A DNA stretch of 45,777 nt from a virus. The stretch lies in the IMG/VR virus record IMGVR_UViG_3300043775_003039, positions 1 through 45,777 of that record, one strand, 5' to 3'. Made by a program: the position numbers and the translations under genes. Positions 1 through 8,658 of the stretch are shown in pieces. The notes below the pieces were generated by a model. It searched no databases and was not told the DNA's origin. It saw only the letters and a list, made by a program, of their open reading frames with translations. Within the stretch, counting starts at the first letter, position 1. Every line of letters begins with the position of its first letter.

Positions 1-1612
1 CCGTGAATGCTAATGTCTTTGTGGCAGATCCATTATAGAACTTTAAAGTACCTGCGTTGTTCCAAAGATCTCCGGAAACTGGCGCGGAGGGATCTGCAGC
101 TGCGCCCGCTAATAGGATATTGGCGGTTGAGGACGAGGTGGTAACAGTGGTTACCTTGCCGGTCATTGTTCCGCCGGCCTTGGGTAGAGCGGCGTTTGCT
201 AAATCATATGCAGACTTAACTGATGCTGGAGTGGCTGCAGTCGTTGTAGACGTCGAGCTGATGCTATCGGTCAGCTGCAGAATACCGGTCTGAGAGGTGC
301 TGCCTGTGCGAACGTCCGCATAGTCGCCAGCAGTAACTCGGCCGTAAGAATCAACAGTAATAGATTTTGCAAAATTAATGCCTGCGCTGCCTATACTTCC
401 AGTATAGCCAACTATTGCTAAGTCTATGCTGTCTGCGTTAACTACGATTCTGCCTGAATTGGCGGTGACTACGTTTAACGTGTTTCCTGATTTTGTGAGG
501 CCGTCGCCTGCGGTAATCTGCCCGGCACCAGAAAACTGAGCCCAGTTAAGAGATGTACCAGAGCCTCCACCGATCACAATAGGAGCATTAGTGGTAAGAA
601 CCCAACCGGAATCCGCGTTTACTGTGCCTTCTTCTACAAAAGTAAATGCTCCTGGAGTGACTTCAACGTCAGAATCAAAGTCGGTAGCTCGATCCCAAAC
701 ACCGTTAGATCCGGTACCTGCAGTAGTCACTACCCAAATACCATTCTGGGCTCCAGTGCTTTGGTCTTTGAGCAAAATTCTATCGCCGGCAACGAGAGTA
801 ACTCCATCGATAGAGTTAGTCGCTCCTGTGATCTGGCCTCTCGCTGAGGTGCCGCCTGTTGCAGAGTAGGTAACAGAGATATTGGCCGTAGACGCGACAT
901 GGACTGAGTCTTTTACGTCCAAGCCTGTCTTAACTGCATCTACATACTGCTTAGTAGCTGCATGCAGCGCTGAGCTGGGATCTGCAGCAAGAGTAATTGC
1001 TCCAGTCATCGTGCCGCCTGATTTTGGCAAAGCGGCATTAGCCAGATCATAAGCAGACTTTACGGAATTAGGAGTGGCTGCCGTAGTAGTCGAGGTGGAG
1101 CTAGTCGAGTCCGTAAGCTGCAGAATACCTGCAGAGCTAGTGCTTCCAGCAGCAACTGCAAACAACGCGTTGTCTCCGTGAGTAGCGTCGTTATTTGTTA
1201 CAGTTACGGATAAAGGACTGGTGGCTCGTAGTTTAAACGTATCTCCGCCAGAGGCAGCAGCGGTGTTAGTGCCGTCTGTAATATTGGAGAACGCGTTTGC
1301 AGAAACGCTAGACCAACTAAGAGTGCCGCTGCCGTTGGTAGTAAGTACGTTGCCGTTAGAACCACCGGTAATAGACAAAGTGGTGGTACTGAACGTCTTT
1401 ACTCCGGTCGGCGTTTGGTTAGTATCAAGTGTAAGAAACGCTCCAGAACCTCCGATCTTAATGACAGAGCTGGAGGCCGAGCTGTTTCCGCCCTTGCCGT
1501 AGTACAGAATGTCGTTGTTCTCGTTGAACGCCAATTCTGCATTTACAGTCTGCGATGTAGTTGGTGCAGTAGAGTCAGACGATCTGCGCTTAATACGAAT
1601 TGTGTTTGCCAT
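1..1612 (-). CDS. Tail fibre protein, 3' end beyond window (partial)
   Basis: This reading frame is open from an ATG at 1612 to the left edge (537 codons), so the C terminus is missing. The start has an AAAGG ribosome site just upstream. The N terminus reads MANTIRIKRRSSDSTAP, followed by a short segment with ELAFNENNDILYYG, typical of the virion-anchoring end of phage fibres. Two near-identical segments of about 48 residues (around 154-200 and 437-487) each contain ATPxSVKSAYDLANAALPK and GGTMTG, as in phage tail-fibre repeat families. The last visible part, GDLWNNAGTLKFYNGSATKT, is also common in phage fibres. The likely role is host-surface binding at the virion periphery. The gene has its own promoter candidate in the 55-bp gap upstream. 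The receptor and tip domain cannot be judged because the 3' end is absent. Confidence 0.85.
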   Translation of the reverse strand, partial: MANTIRIKRRSSDSTAPTTSQTVNAELAFNENNDILYYGKGGNSSASSSVIKIGGSGAFLTLDTNQTPTGVKTFSTTTLSITGGSNGNVLTTNGSGTLSWSSVSANAFSNITDGTNTAAASGGDTFKLRATSPLSVTVTNNDATHGDNALFAVAAGSTSSAGILQLTDSTSSTSTTTAATPNSVKSAYDLANAALPKSGGTMTGAITLAADPSSALHAATKQYVDAVKTGLDVKDSVHVASTANISVTYSATGGTSARGQITGATNSIDGVTLVAGDRILLKDQSTGAQNGIWVVTTAGTGSNGVWDRATDFDSDVEVTPGAFTFVEEGTVNADSGWVLTTNAPIVIGGGSGTSLNWAQFSGAGQITAGDGLTKSGNTLNVVTANSGRIVVNADSIDLAIVGYTGSIGSAGINFAKSITVDSYGRVTAGDYADVRTGSTSQTGILQLTDSISSTSTTTAATPASVKSAYDLANAALPKAGGTMTGKVTTVTTSSSTANILLAGAAADPSAPVSGDLWNNAGTLKFYNGSATKTLAFT

Positions 1613-1637
1613 GACTTACCTTTCTATGTGAGCCTGG

Positions 1638-1666
1638 ATTATAGTAAATTAAACTATAGATGCCAG
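1638..1666 (-). promoter_or_regulatory. Sigma70-like promoter before the tail fibre gene
   Basis: On the minus strand there is CTGGCA (1661-1666) as a -35, a 17-base spacer, and a perfect TATAAT -10 (1638-1643). It sits in the 55-bp gap between the stop of the 403-aa gene and the fibre start, so it could drive the fibre separately from the upstream genes. The -35 matches TTGACA at 4 of 6 positions. Confidence 0.55.
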
Positions 1667-1667
1667 C

Positions 1668-2879
1668 TTATACTATCTCAAACCAGGACATGTCTGCCAA
1701 TATATTAGTATTACTACCAGTGCCTGCAGCTACAACAAGAGTAAAGGTATCGCTAACTCCAGCTAAAGTACGCCCCAACTGAAAATTAAAGCTATTTGCG
1801 GAGTTTATGTTTACAGTCTCTTTGTTGTTTATATAGCCTCCAATTATGTCCGTGCCGGTAGCACCAGTAGTGCCAGCAGTATGAACGCAATACGAAACAT
1901 TGTTGTTGTAATGCGTAGTAAAAACGGGGGCAGTCCCGGTAAATGAGGGATTTAGAAGAACTCTGTAGCTAATCCAGGTACTTGAAGTTGCAGTTATGCT
2001 TATATCGGAAGGGATTATGACGCTGTCCAAACGTCCTGGAGCAAGACGTATTGACAAAACAGGTCTGTAGTTTCCATGAGCTCCTAGATCTAGAGGCGTT
2101 GTGCCGTTAGAAATATTGTATCGTCTACTAAATCCCTCGTATCCACCATCGGATATCACGCTAGAGCAGATCTGCTTTGCTGTAGAGTTGGCTAACGTAG
2201 TATTTACGTTTTCAATCTCTTGTCGCAACGGCAGTACCGCAGTGGTCATATAGGTGGTTGGTTTTAGATTCTCGTTATGAAATATATGGGCTACTATGGG
2301 ACGACCGTCGACTATAAAGCCCACTCGTACGTCGCCTACTCCGAGCCACTCAATATCCATCCACAGAATGTTGCCTTTGGTTAGGTCTATCGTTCTACCT
2401 GAGGGACCGGTTCCATTGAACTTATCTCCATTCCAGGACGATTGAGCTACTTTTGTTTCCTGTATAGCGCCAGAAACAAAACTTCTAAGAACTAAGTAGA
2501 TCGTGTTGTCTAGTTGCTCAAGAAATATTCCATTCTCGGCACCAAAGTATCCAACGCGTTGTCGTAGATTTGGTTGGGCTGCGGCAAAGACAAACGTGGT
2601 GAATATAAGTAATGACTTTCCCGGCTGATACGGGAATACTCTCTTTGTCTCTCTAATAACTCTGGCTTTAGATAATGTATTTACAGACAGATCTATTGCA
2701 CTTTCGTTCGGCAGATATGTAACGGATCCCCCGGCGGTCGTAGAGGTAGACCATTTGTCGTTCTCCTGGTATCTATGCTGCGAATCAAAAATGGTAAATG
2801 GATTTGATACTCTAAGCCGGTTAAACGCATCTACGGCGTTTGGTACAAATCCAACCTCATTGTTAAAAAGATAGCTCAT
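1668..2879 (-). CDS. Conserved phage structural protein, 403 aa
   Basis: I recognise the pattern of this protein from many large and marine phage genomes, where it is an uncharacterised virion or tail-associated protein. Characteristic stretches are AFNRLRVSNPFTIFDSQHRY near the start, then KRVFPYQPGKSLL, RQRVGYFGAENG, ILWMDIEWLGVGDVRVGF and ICSSVISDGGYEG. No enzymatic motif is visible; it is beta-rich with no membrane segment. The start ATG overlaps the stop of the preceding 436-aa gene in an ATGA arrangement, suggesting coupled translation with that fibre-like protein. Its place between collagen-like and tail-fibre genes suggests a peripheral tail or fibre component. Family membership is recalled from pattern; the precise role is unknown. 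Confidence 0.75.
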   Translation of the reverse strand: MSYLFNNEVGFVPNAVDAFNRLRVSNPFTIFDSQHRYQENDKWSTSTTAGGSVTYLPNESAIDLSVNTLSKARVIRETKRVFPYQPGKSLLIFTTFVFAAAQPNLRQRVGYFGAENGIFLEQLDNTIYLVLRSFVSGAIQETKVAQSSWNGDKFNGTGPSGRTIDLTKGNILWMDIEWLGVGDVRVGFIVDGRPIVAHIFHNENLKPTTYMTTAVLPLRQEIENVNTTLANSTAKQICSSVISDGGYEGFSRRYNISNGTTPLDLGAHGNYRPVLSIRLAPGRLDSVIIPSDISITATSSTWISYRVLLNPSFTGTAPVFTTHYNNNVSYCVHTAGTTGATGTDIIGGYINNKETVNINSANSFNFQLGRTLAGVSDTFTLVVAAGTGSNTNILADMSWFEIV

Positions 2880-4186
2880 ATGATTCTCCAGCCAGAACGA
2901 TAGATAAATTGCAATGCGCCGTTATTTAGATTTAAAATTACAGAAGCCTGATTGTCTATCAGTCCAGTAGCGGCAGTTATAGTGATTGCTCTATTGACGT
3001 ATCCAGCTTGACCAGACTCATCTTTGACTGTGAGCATCTGACCAGTTGCAGGATTGCTTGGCAACGTAATGGCAACGGTGCCGGCGTAGTTGACTCCGAT
3101 ATACGCATCCGTGATCAATGCCGAATAGCTGGACGAAGTCACAACAACAGTATTCGACAAACCTACTGAACCGGCTGGACCCGTAGGACCGGCTGGACCC
3201 GTAGGACCGGCTGGACCCGTGGCCCCAGGGGCCCCAGGAGCCCCTGGAGAACCGGGAGGCCCTGGAGGACCCGGAATACCCGGAGCACTTGGAGTGGCAG
3301 GGCTTGTGTAGTTAGGTACTGCCCACTCAGGAGTTGGCAGTGGCGCTTTGACAGTGCTTGTTGCAAATGCCGTAGAGGGAGGAGTAAATCCTTCTTTGTT
3401 CAGAGACACCAGCAAAGGCACTATGTCTACCAGTGGCATTTCCTTGATCTGCATCTTGGCGGCAACTGGATGCAGGCCCAATCGCCCTATGATCGAGTAG
3501 TCTTTGATCTCGTATAGACGGCTAGTCTCAGCCTCCATCCACAGGTCTCTACTTGCTGCAACTGGAAATACCAGGCATCGGGCTTCAATGGCTCTGATCT
3601 CCTGAGGACCGGCAACGCTAGGCTGATCTCTTTGGTCCTCAGTACTCATAGCCAGTACTGGAAACTCTACTCCTGGAAAGTAGCCATCCTTGAATCCCGT
3701 GCCTGCGCAGTCACGGCACATGCTGTGGACCAAGATGCCGGTATTCTTGTCGGTGCAGCTGCAGGCGGGACCATAGTATCTACGTTTAAATAGAAAACCC
3801 TTGGCAGCTCCTCTGTCGTTTCTCAGAGCCAGGTTTTCCTTACGGAGCAGCTCTCGTACCAGCCCCAGGTTTTTATCGTTTACGTTTCCCTGCAGTCCCC
3901 GCGCAGGAGAGTAGTATTCTCCAGCTGGAGTAGTCAGCTTTACTCTGTAAAAAGCCGCAGAGGGCATACCGGCATCTCTGAACTTTACGTCCATGAGATA
4001 GTCCACCTTCTGGCCGGAGCTTATGACGTAGTATTCCCCCGTATCGAAGCCAGTGGATATAGGGCTGAACTGAAGTTCAAATGTGTGCGGATATGGATCG
4101 TCGAACCGGGAGTCTAATACCCACGATACTGCAGTACGACCTAGTCCATCATAGAGAATGCGCAGGTCCTTGAAAGGCTCTCCCAT
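2876..4186 (-). CDS. Collagen-like structural protein with Cys motif, 436 aa
   Basis: Four parts can be seen. Residues 1 to about 100 look like a fibronectin-III-like beta domain. Residues around 125-175 contain YGPACSC, then CRDCAGTGF and GYFPG, four cysteines that look like a small zinc- or disulfide-stabilised knuckle. Residues about 300-340 hold roughly 13 Gly-X-Y triplets (GPPGPPGSPGAPG and similar), a collagen-like triple-helix segment that implies a trimer. The last 95 residues (VTIxLPS, VKDESGQAG, FIYRSGW) resemble a small beta domain found at the ends of phage fibre or neck proteins. A strong GAGGTG ribosome site overlaps the stop of the upstream gene. It is probably a trimeric fibre or whisker. 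The collagen segment carries 18-bp DNA repeats. Confidence 0.7.
   Translation of the reverse strand: MGEPFKDLRILYDGLGRTAVSWVLDSRFDDPYPHTFELQFSPISTGFDTGEYYVISSGQKVDYLMDVKFRDAGMPSAAFYRVKLTTPAGEYYSPARGLQGNVNDKNLGLVRELLRKENLALRNDRGAAKGFLFKRRYYGPACSCTDKNTGILVHSMCRDCAGTGFKDGYFPGVEFPVLAMSTEDQRDQPSVAGPQEIRAIEARCLVFPVAASRDLWMEAETSRLYEIKDYSIIGRLGLHPVAAKMQIKEMPLVDIVPLLVSLNKEGFTPPSTAFATSTVKAPLPTPEWAVPNYTSPATPSAPGIPGPPGPPGSPGAPGAPGATGPAGPTGPAGPTGPAGSVGLSNTVVVTSSSYSALITDAYIGVNYAGTVAITLPSNPATGQMLTVKDESGQAGYVNRAITITAATGLIDNQASVILNLNNGALQFIYRSGWRII
3171..3224 (-). repeat. 18-bp tandem repeats in collagen-like segment
   Basis: Two perfect and one diverging copy of an 18-bp unit (3171-3188, 3189-3206, 3207-3224) encode GPAGPT-type hexapeptides. 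The unit is a multiple of nine bases, so length changes keep both the frame and the Gly-X-Y register. Confidence 0.8.
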
Positions 4187-4194
4187 AAATCACC

Positions 4195-5052
4195 TCAGAC
4201 CTGGTCGTATGGGCCAGGCAGCCAGGCAAAACCGCCCATGATGTTGATCTCGAATTTCTTCTCCTGGCAGAACATCTGGAACTTTGCTAATTCCTGTTCG
4301 GCCATCTGAAGGTAGGTAGCTCCCTTGTTCTTGTCGTCTACGCTAAGACCTCCAGAGCTGTAGGGCAACTGGTTTCGGAAGTAGTGGTACGACGCGATCT
4401 TCATCAACTCTCCGATAGTGGCGTTGATGTGCGCCCGGCGCCAGGGAAAGTTGTGTATATCGTACTGTCCTACGTCGGGAGACATGGAATTCCAGGCGTC
4501 GATAGGCCGAGTGATGCAGAAGGCGATCTCGTTGTCGCTGAACTCTACGTCATTTAACAGAGTATTGGACTCCGGATAATCCCGTAGCGCCATGCGGATC
4601 TCCGCTACCGTCACTGGTCGGTTTATCGAACTGATCTTGGGTGTGATCTCAAGATACCTGGGAGTCTGGTATATGAGCTTGCCGTCCAGGTTGTAGACCT
4701 GAATTGATGCAAGGTGCAAGCCTGGATCAGACAGAATGTTCGGCGGAATGTATATCTCAATCTCGCCGTAATCCGAACGAATTACGGTGACGTCTATCTC
4801 AGTGTAGTTCTCGTTGAATAGAGATTCCCGCACTACATAGCGCAACTTCATATCCACTATGTTCAACGGATTGTTGTCAGGAGTGAATATCTGCGTGCGA
4901 AAGAAGGCGGCTCCGTCCTGAGCAACCTGGTCCACCGGCAAGTAATTAGACTTTGATCTATAGGGGCTTGCCGGGATCTTGTGTCGGTTGGCTCCAACGA
5001 CTACCGCCACTGGGCCCAAGACGATATTGCTTTGAGTGCTAGGGTAGGGCAT
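4195..5052 (-). CDS. Neck/baseplate-like structural protein, 285 aa
   Basis: The N-terminal half (about 40-135) is a beta-rich Ig-like domain with GAAFFRTQIFTPDNNPLN, similar in style to upper-baseplate or fibre-adaptor domains. The C-terminal half is helical and begins VAEIRMALRDYPESNTLLND, followed by VEFSDNEIAFCITRPIDAWN and a helical bundle ending near WLPGPYDQV. The EIRxxLRD...LLNDVEFSD pattern recurs in phage proteins placed beside neck and tail-fibre genes, but I cannot name a characterised member. It lies three bases after the 176-aa gene and eight before the 436-aa gene, so it is likely co-translated with them. There is no signal peptide. An adaptor joining fibres to the neck or baseplate is an inference. 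Confidence 0.6.
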   Translation of the reverse strand: MPYPSTQSNIVLGPVAVVVGANRHKIPASPYRSKSNYLPVDQVAQDGAAFFRTQIFTPDNNPLNIVDMKLRYVVRESLFNENYTEIDVTVIRSDYGEIEIYIPPNILSDPGLHLASIQVYNLDGKLIYQTPRYLEITPKISSINRPVTVAEIRMALRDYPESNTLLNDVEFSDNEIAFCITRPIDAWNSMSPDVGQYDIHNFPWRRAHINATIGELMKIASYHYFRNQLPYSSGGLSVDDKNKGATYLQMAEQELAKFQMFCQEKKFEINIMGGFAWLPGPYDQV

Positions 5053-5055
5053 GGG

Positions 5056-5586
5056 TTATACCGTCGTTATAGTTCCAAGAACGTTGCAGGAAGCGGCAAT
5101 GGTATTTACGGTGCTGGAATAGAAATAGCCGTCCCAATACTCCTCTGGCTCCGGAGTATAAGCATACGCAAAAGCTCTGGCTGTGACTGGATTGGTCTGG
5201 AGTCTCGTGATGTCTCCGGTCTCCTCACCTCCTACGGTCACTGAGGCAAAGCCATAAAGCTCTCCTCTGAAGGTGGTCGTAGCGCCAGAAGTTCTGACGG
5301 ACTCATAGCTATCTAGAGTCGCTGAGGAGATCAGCACAGATACCTGAGTTGCCGTAATTACAAATCTATTTGGAGTGACGCTTTTGGTAACTGTCTCAAT
5401 AACGGCATTTGGATTCGGACTACCCAACGCGCCGATCAATCTAGCATCGTAAAGTTTAAACACAACGTCTTGAATGTCTGGTATGGCTATATTGTGAAAA
5501 AACCGCTCCGTAGGAAAAGACATGTAGAAGTCTTCGCCTACGGGAATAGCGGTAAATACAGTATTGCTTGCGTTTCCAGCTGACAT
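5056..5586 (-). CDS. Putative virion protein, 176 aa
   Basis: I do not recognise this protein. It is beta-strand rich with many Thr/Val stretches, and has one YTPEPEEYWDGYFYSS segment near residue 145. There is no membrane span or cysteine motif. It heads the group of four short-spaced genes 176-285-436-403. The start at 5586 has no Shine-Dalgarno sequence. A TGCTATAAT extended -10 lies only 10 bases before the ATG, so its mRNA could be almost leaderless. The next in-frame ATG (codon 22) has no better ribosome site. A tail or neck structural role is inferred from position only. Confidence 0.6.
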   Translation of the reverse strand: MSAGNASNTVFTAIPVGEDFYMSFPTERFFHNIAIPDIQDVVFKLYDARLIGALGSPNPNAVIETVTKSVTPNRFVITATQVSVLISSATLDSYESVRTSGATTTFRGELYGFASVTVGGEETGDITRLQTNPVTARAFAYAYTPEPEEYWDGYFYSSTVNTIAASCNVLGTITTV

Positions 5587-5596
5587 AGATGCAGTA

Positions 5597-5605
5597 ATTA
5601 TAGCA
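5597..5605 (-). promoter_or_regulatory. Extended -10 promoter close to the ATG of the 176-aa gene
   Basis: The minus strand reads TGC then TATAAT (-10 at 5597-5602), a perfect extended -10. No good -35 is present at 16-18 bases. The hexamer ends 10 bases before the start codon, so transcription would begin about 2-5 bases upstream of the ATG. Confidence 0.5.
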
Positions 5606-5632
5606 CGCCAGCCGGTAGAAAACTAACGTTGA

Positions 5633-6967
5633 TTATTCGGCAGGTTCTGCAGTTACTACCACTAGTGTTGCAAAGTTGCCGCCAACGTTAGAGTCCTGAA
5701 TAGCCAGAGTCTTTATTGGCTGAGTGCCGTTGGCAGAACTTCCATAGGTAAACGTATATGAGTTGGTTAAGTTTGTGGTGATCGAGTTTGCAACAGGCAA
5801 CGGTCTGGCAGATTTTGAGAAATCGTTCACAGTAAAGTTTAGATACTTTGCCGGATCTTTAAATCTGTTTAAAATCTCCGCTCTGTTATTTCGACAATAG
5901 GTAAGGTTGCAGGCGTTATACAGCTTGCCAGTAAAGACTATATTTCCGGCAACGTCTCGGCCTCTCACGTCTACGACCATATTGTTTTTTGCCAATCCTC
6001 TTACGTCTGTTTCAGAATATACAAAGTATATTTCGTTGGCAACATAGGCTAGTGGTACGGAGACTCCATTACTCACAGGATTATCGTAGGTTCCAAGCCC
6101 AGTATAAGCAGGAAGATAAGGCGTTGGCTTGCCGCCGTATGCGTCTGGACCATAGTTGTCGATCAGTGCGCAGAACTCAAGACGCCAAGTGTTTTGATTA
6201 CTTAAACGACAAGCTACAATTATTGGATGCGGATTACTGTTAGTGTCGTAGGTAATGATTCTATTATTACTGGCAAGGTTGGAGTAACTGGAACCTGATG
6301 CGATCAGCTCAATGGTATCTGTAGGCTTTACTACATACTCTGCGGCTGTTGATGCTCTACTGCCAACGCCGACAACTTCCCTAAGGGCTGCCGAATAGTT
6401 AAGTCTGACTTCTCCAGCCGCAGTACAGCCCACTCTAGCGGTAAGTAATCCGGAAGTCTCGTAGATATAGGTACTGCCCGGTCCCTGAATCCAAGTAGGG
6501 AATACTGTACTAGAGGACGGATCAAGAAAAGATCCAATCTTTTGCTCTAAATTAGAGTTCCATAGCCAGCCATTTGGATATACCGGGTTACCCATTAAAA
6601 AAGTGTAATACGGAATAGCTCCAGAGAGTGCTTCCTGCTCTGGATCATTAAGTATGGCGTTTGGGGCTATGAGTACAGGTCTAGTAGCAGATGTAGGATT
6701 GCTGGATACGTTGAAAGCCTGTACTGAAACCTTGTAAGAAGACACCTCCCAGTTGGGAGTATCAAAGAACAGATTTACACGCCTACCCATGGTCCAACCT
6801 GTATCGTAGGTTGGCAAATCTGTATTTGTATTAAATCCAGGTGCAGGCCAAGGAGCGTTGGTACCATCCATTGTGCTAGGAAAGCTTAATGGAAAAGGCT
6901 GAAATCTATGATCAGCCGCGTTTCCTAGGATAAGGTATCGGGTATACGTGCTTCGCTGGAAGCTCAT
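5633..6967 (-). CDS. Beta-rich virion protein, paralogue A, 444 aa
   Basis: This is one of two adjacent related genes. Its N terminus (MSFQRSTYTRYLILG) and the following GRRVNLFFDTPNWEVSSY match positions in the 352-aa neighbour. Near the C terminus VFTGKLYNACNLTYCRNN, FKDPAKYLNF and a PLP motif also match it. Its middle section is longer by about 90 residues. No catalytic motif or membrane segment is seen. It begins after a strong GGAGG ribosome site in a 13-bp gap. The family is unknown to me. A capsid-surface or tail-surface protein is plausible because both copies directly follow the capsid genes. Confidence 0.65.
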   Translation of the reverse strand: MSFQRSTYTRYLILGNAADHRFQPFPLSFPSTMDGTNAPWPAPGFNTNTDLPTYDTGWTMGRRVNLFFDTPNWEVSSYKVSVQAFNVSSNPTSATRPVLIAPNAILNDPEQEALSGAIPYYTFLMGNPVYPNGWLWNSNLEQKIGSFLDPSSSTVFPTWIQGPGSTYIYETSGLLTARVGCTAAGEVRLNYSAALREVVGVGSRASTAAEYVVKPTDTIELIASGSSYSNLASNNRIITYDTNSNPHPIIVACRLSNQNTWRLEFCALIDNYGPDAYGGKPTPYLPAYTGLGTYDNPVSNGVSVPLAYVANEIYFVYSETDVRGLAKNNMVVDVRGRDVAGNIVFTGKLYNACNLTYCRNNRAEILNRFKDPAKYLNFTVNDFSKSARPLPVANSITTNLTNSYTFTYGSSANGTQPIKTLAIQDSNVGGNFATLVVVTAEPAE

Positions 6968-6980
6968 TGTGCCTCCAAGA

Positions 6981-8039
6981 CTAGCTAATTGGATTTATCG
7001 TGATCGCAATCTGCGGATAGGAGGTAGCAGTGCCGGAGTTTATAAGGGCTAAGCATCTATAAGGCTCGGATCCAGCTACGTAATCTCTGTCGATTGTGAT
7101 TCGCTGCGAGTTAAAAGCAGTAGTAGTTACTGTAGGCAGAGGACGGAAATTGGCATTAGCCCAGGCTCTTGATACTTGTAGGAATCTAGTGGGGTCAAAT
7201 AGCTTAGCTACTACTCCTGACTTATTGTTACTGGAGTAGGTTAGATTGACGCAGCTTACTAGGTTGCCGGTAAATACTGGAGTGCCGCCGCTATCCTTAC
7301 CTACAACTGTAACTGCCAATCCGTCAACCGCCAGTTTTCTGAAGTCTGAGGCGCCGTACTTTAGGACGTACTCGTAAGAGGTCTCTGTAGCAGTAAGGGC
7401 GCCGGTTGCCGTAGAGGTAGGGAATCCCGTTGCATCAGATCCGACAATTACTACTCTACCAGTACCGTCTAGATCCAACGAAGCGTTAAATTCGACGTAG
7501 TAGCTGTCAGAATTGTTTTTAACTCTTGTTGCCAGTACGGTTAAATTTGAACCTGTAGTAAGGTTATCTGCAATGTGCCCATTAGTGGCAACATCTAGAA
7601 TATCTGAGGGCTGAACCCAGGCAGAATTTGCCGCCGAGGCTCGGGCTCCAACAGGAACTACGTTTGTTAAAATACCGCAGTAAGTTACGTTTATAGCGGT
7701 ATTTAGAGTGTTCGCAAAGGCAACATTTCCACGTATGAAGTGGTTAGTTACATTTGCCACCGTGTCTACGATCATAACGTTAGGGGCAGCTAGAAGCGGA
7801 GTTCCAGCAGCGGTATGAGCGTACTCTAGATTGATGCTAAAGGTGCTTGAGGGCCAGGCCGGAGTCTCAAAGAAAATATTAACAGCCCTACCTGAAACCC
7901 ATAAAGAGCTGTTAATAACTGGAGCGCTAGTACTAAATGCCTGCGGAGCAACTGTAAGCTCGTTGGCAGTAGGGCTGGCAGGAGTGCCTCGATCCTGAAG
8001 TTTCAGATATCGAGTTACAGGAGCCTGATGGAAGTTCAC
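6981..8039 (-). CDS. Beta-rich virion protein, paralogue B, 352 aa
   Basis: The start codon is GTG at 8039, with an AAAGGAG ribosome site seven bases away. The sequence begins with NFHQAPVTRYLKLQDRG and continues with SGRAVNIFFETPAWPSST, then VFTGNLVSCVNLTYSSNN and LFDPTRFLQV near the end. Each of these has a counterpart at the same relative position in the 444-aa neighbour, so the pair arose by tandem duplication. The protein is predicted to be mostly beta strand, with no signal peptide. The function is unknown. Location after the major capsid gene and before neck/fibre genes suggests a virion component. Confidence 0.65.
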   Translation of the reverse strand: MNFHQAPVTRYLKLQDRGTPASPTANELTVAPQAFSTSAPVINSSLWVSGRAVNIFFETPAWPSSTFSINLEYAHTAAGTPLLAAPNVMIVDTVANVTNHFIRGNVAFANTLNTAINVTYCGILTNVVPVGARASAANSAWVQPSDILDVATNGHIADNLTTGSNLTVLATRVKNNSDSYYVEFNASLDLDGTGRVVIVGSDATGFPTSTATGALTATETSYEYVLKYGASDFRKLAVDGLAVTVVGKDSGGTPVFTGNLVSCVNLTYSSNNKSGVVAKLFDPTRFLQVSRAWANANFRPLPTVTTTAFNSQRITIDRDYVAGSEPYRCLALINSGTATSYPQIAITINPIS

Positions 8040-8063
8040 TTGAACGCTCCTTTCGAGTAGTTA

Positions 8064-8639
8064 TTAGCTAACTACATCAAGGAACGTAAGGAGCTCCTCG
8101 TCAGAAACACCACCGGGGACGTCTGCAGCTGCAGCCTTGTTCATTGGAGCTACTGGAACGCCAGCGGCCTCAAGACCAGAATCAAGAGCGTGGTTCATGG
8201 CAGCGAGGGAGAGCTTGATCTGACCTTCGCTAGCGTGCTTGACGTTGAGGTTGCCGACGATGGTGTCGATGAGGGCATCGACTGAAACGCCGCTGGAGAC
8301 CATTGCTGCAAACTTGCCATTGAGCTGCAGAGCATGGGCAAGGTCTGACTCGGACTCAAACTGAAGACCGTGTTCGGCGCAAGCCTTTACGAACTCAGGA
8401 ATGTAGTAAGTGCCAACAAAGCTCTGGAGGGCAGCGATCTTACGGGACTCGTTGTTTTGAGTATCTGACATTTGAGATTCCTTTTTGGAGTATTTTGCCT
8501 TAGCCTCAGCTAATTGCTTCTGGTAGTTTTTCTTGAAGCCTGCCGGATCGGGCTTGTCTGCACCGATGGAAACCAGGTGCTTGTACATAGCCTCGATGAA
8601 TTCTGGGGAATTTGGATCTGTAGGGCCGTCTGAAAACAT
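8064..8639 (-). CDS. Helical head-region protein with two credible starts, 191 aa
   Basis: I do not recognise the family. The ATG at 8639 has an AAGGA ribosome site seven bases upstream and gives 191 residues. An in-frame ATG at 8471 (residue 57) also has an AAAAAGGA site seven bases upstream and would give 135 residues. The first 56 residues are charged and helical. The remainder is helical and hydrophobic, with a Pro/Ala linker and a C-terminal EELLTFLDVV helix. The gene follows the major capsid gene after a strong hairpin. Nested products from two starts are known for some phage scaffold and assembly proteins, so an assembly role is possible but unproved. Confidence 0.6.
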   Translation of the reverse strand: MFSDGPTDPNSPEFIEAMYKHLVSIGADKPDPAGFKKNYQKQLAEAKAKYSKKESQMSDTQNNESRKIAALQSFVGTYYIPEFVKACAEHGLQFESESDLAHALQLNGKFAAMVSSGVSVDALIDTIVGNLNVKHASEGQIKLSLAAMNHALDSGLEAAGVPVAPMNKAAAADVPGGVSDEELLTFLDVVS

Positions 8640-8658
8640 TTTCGTATCCTTGGTAATT

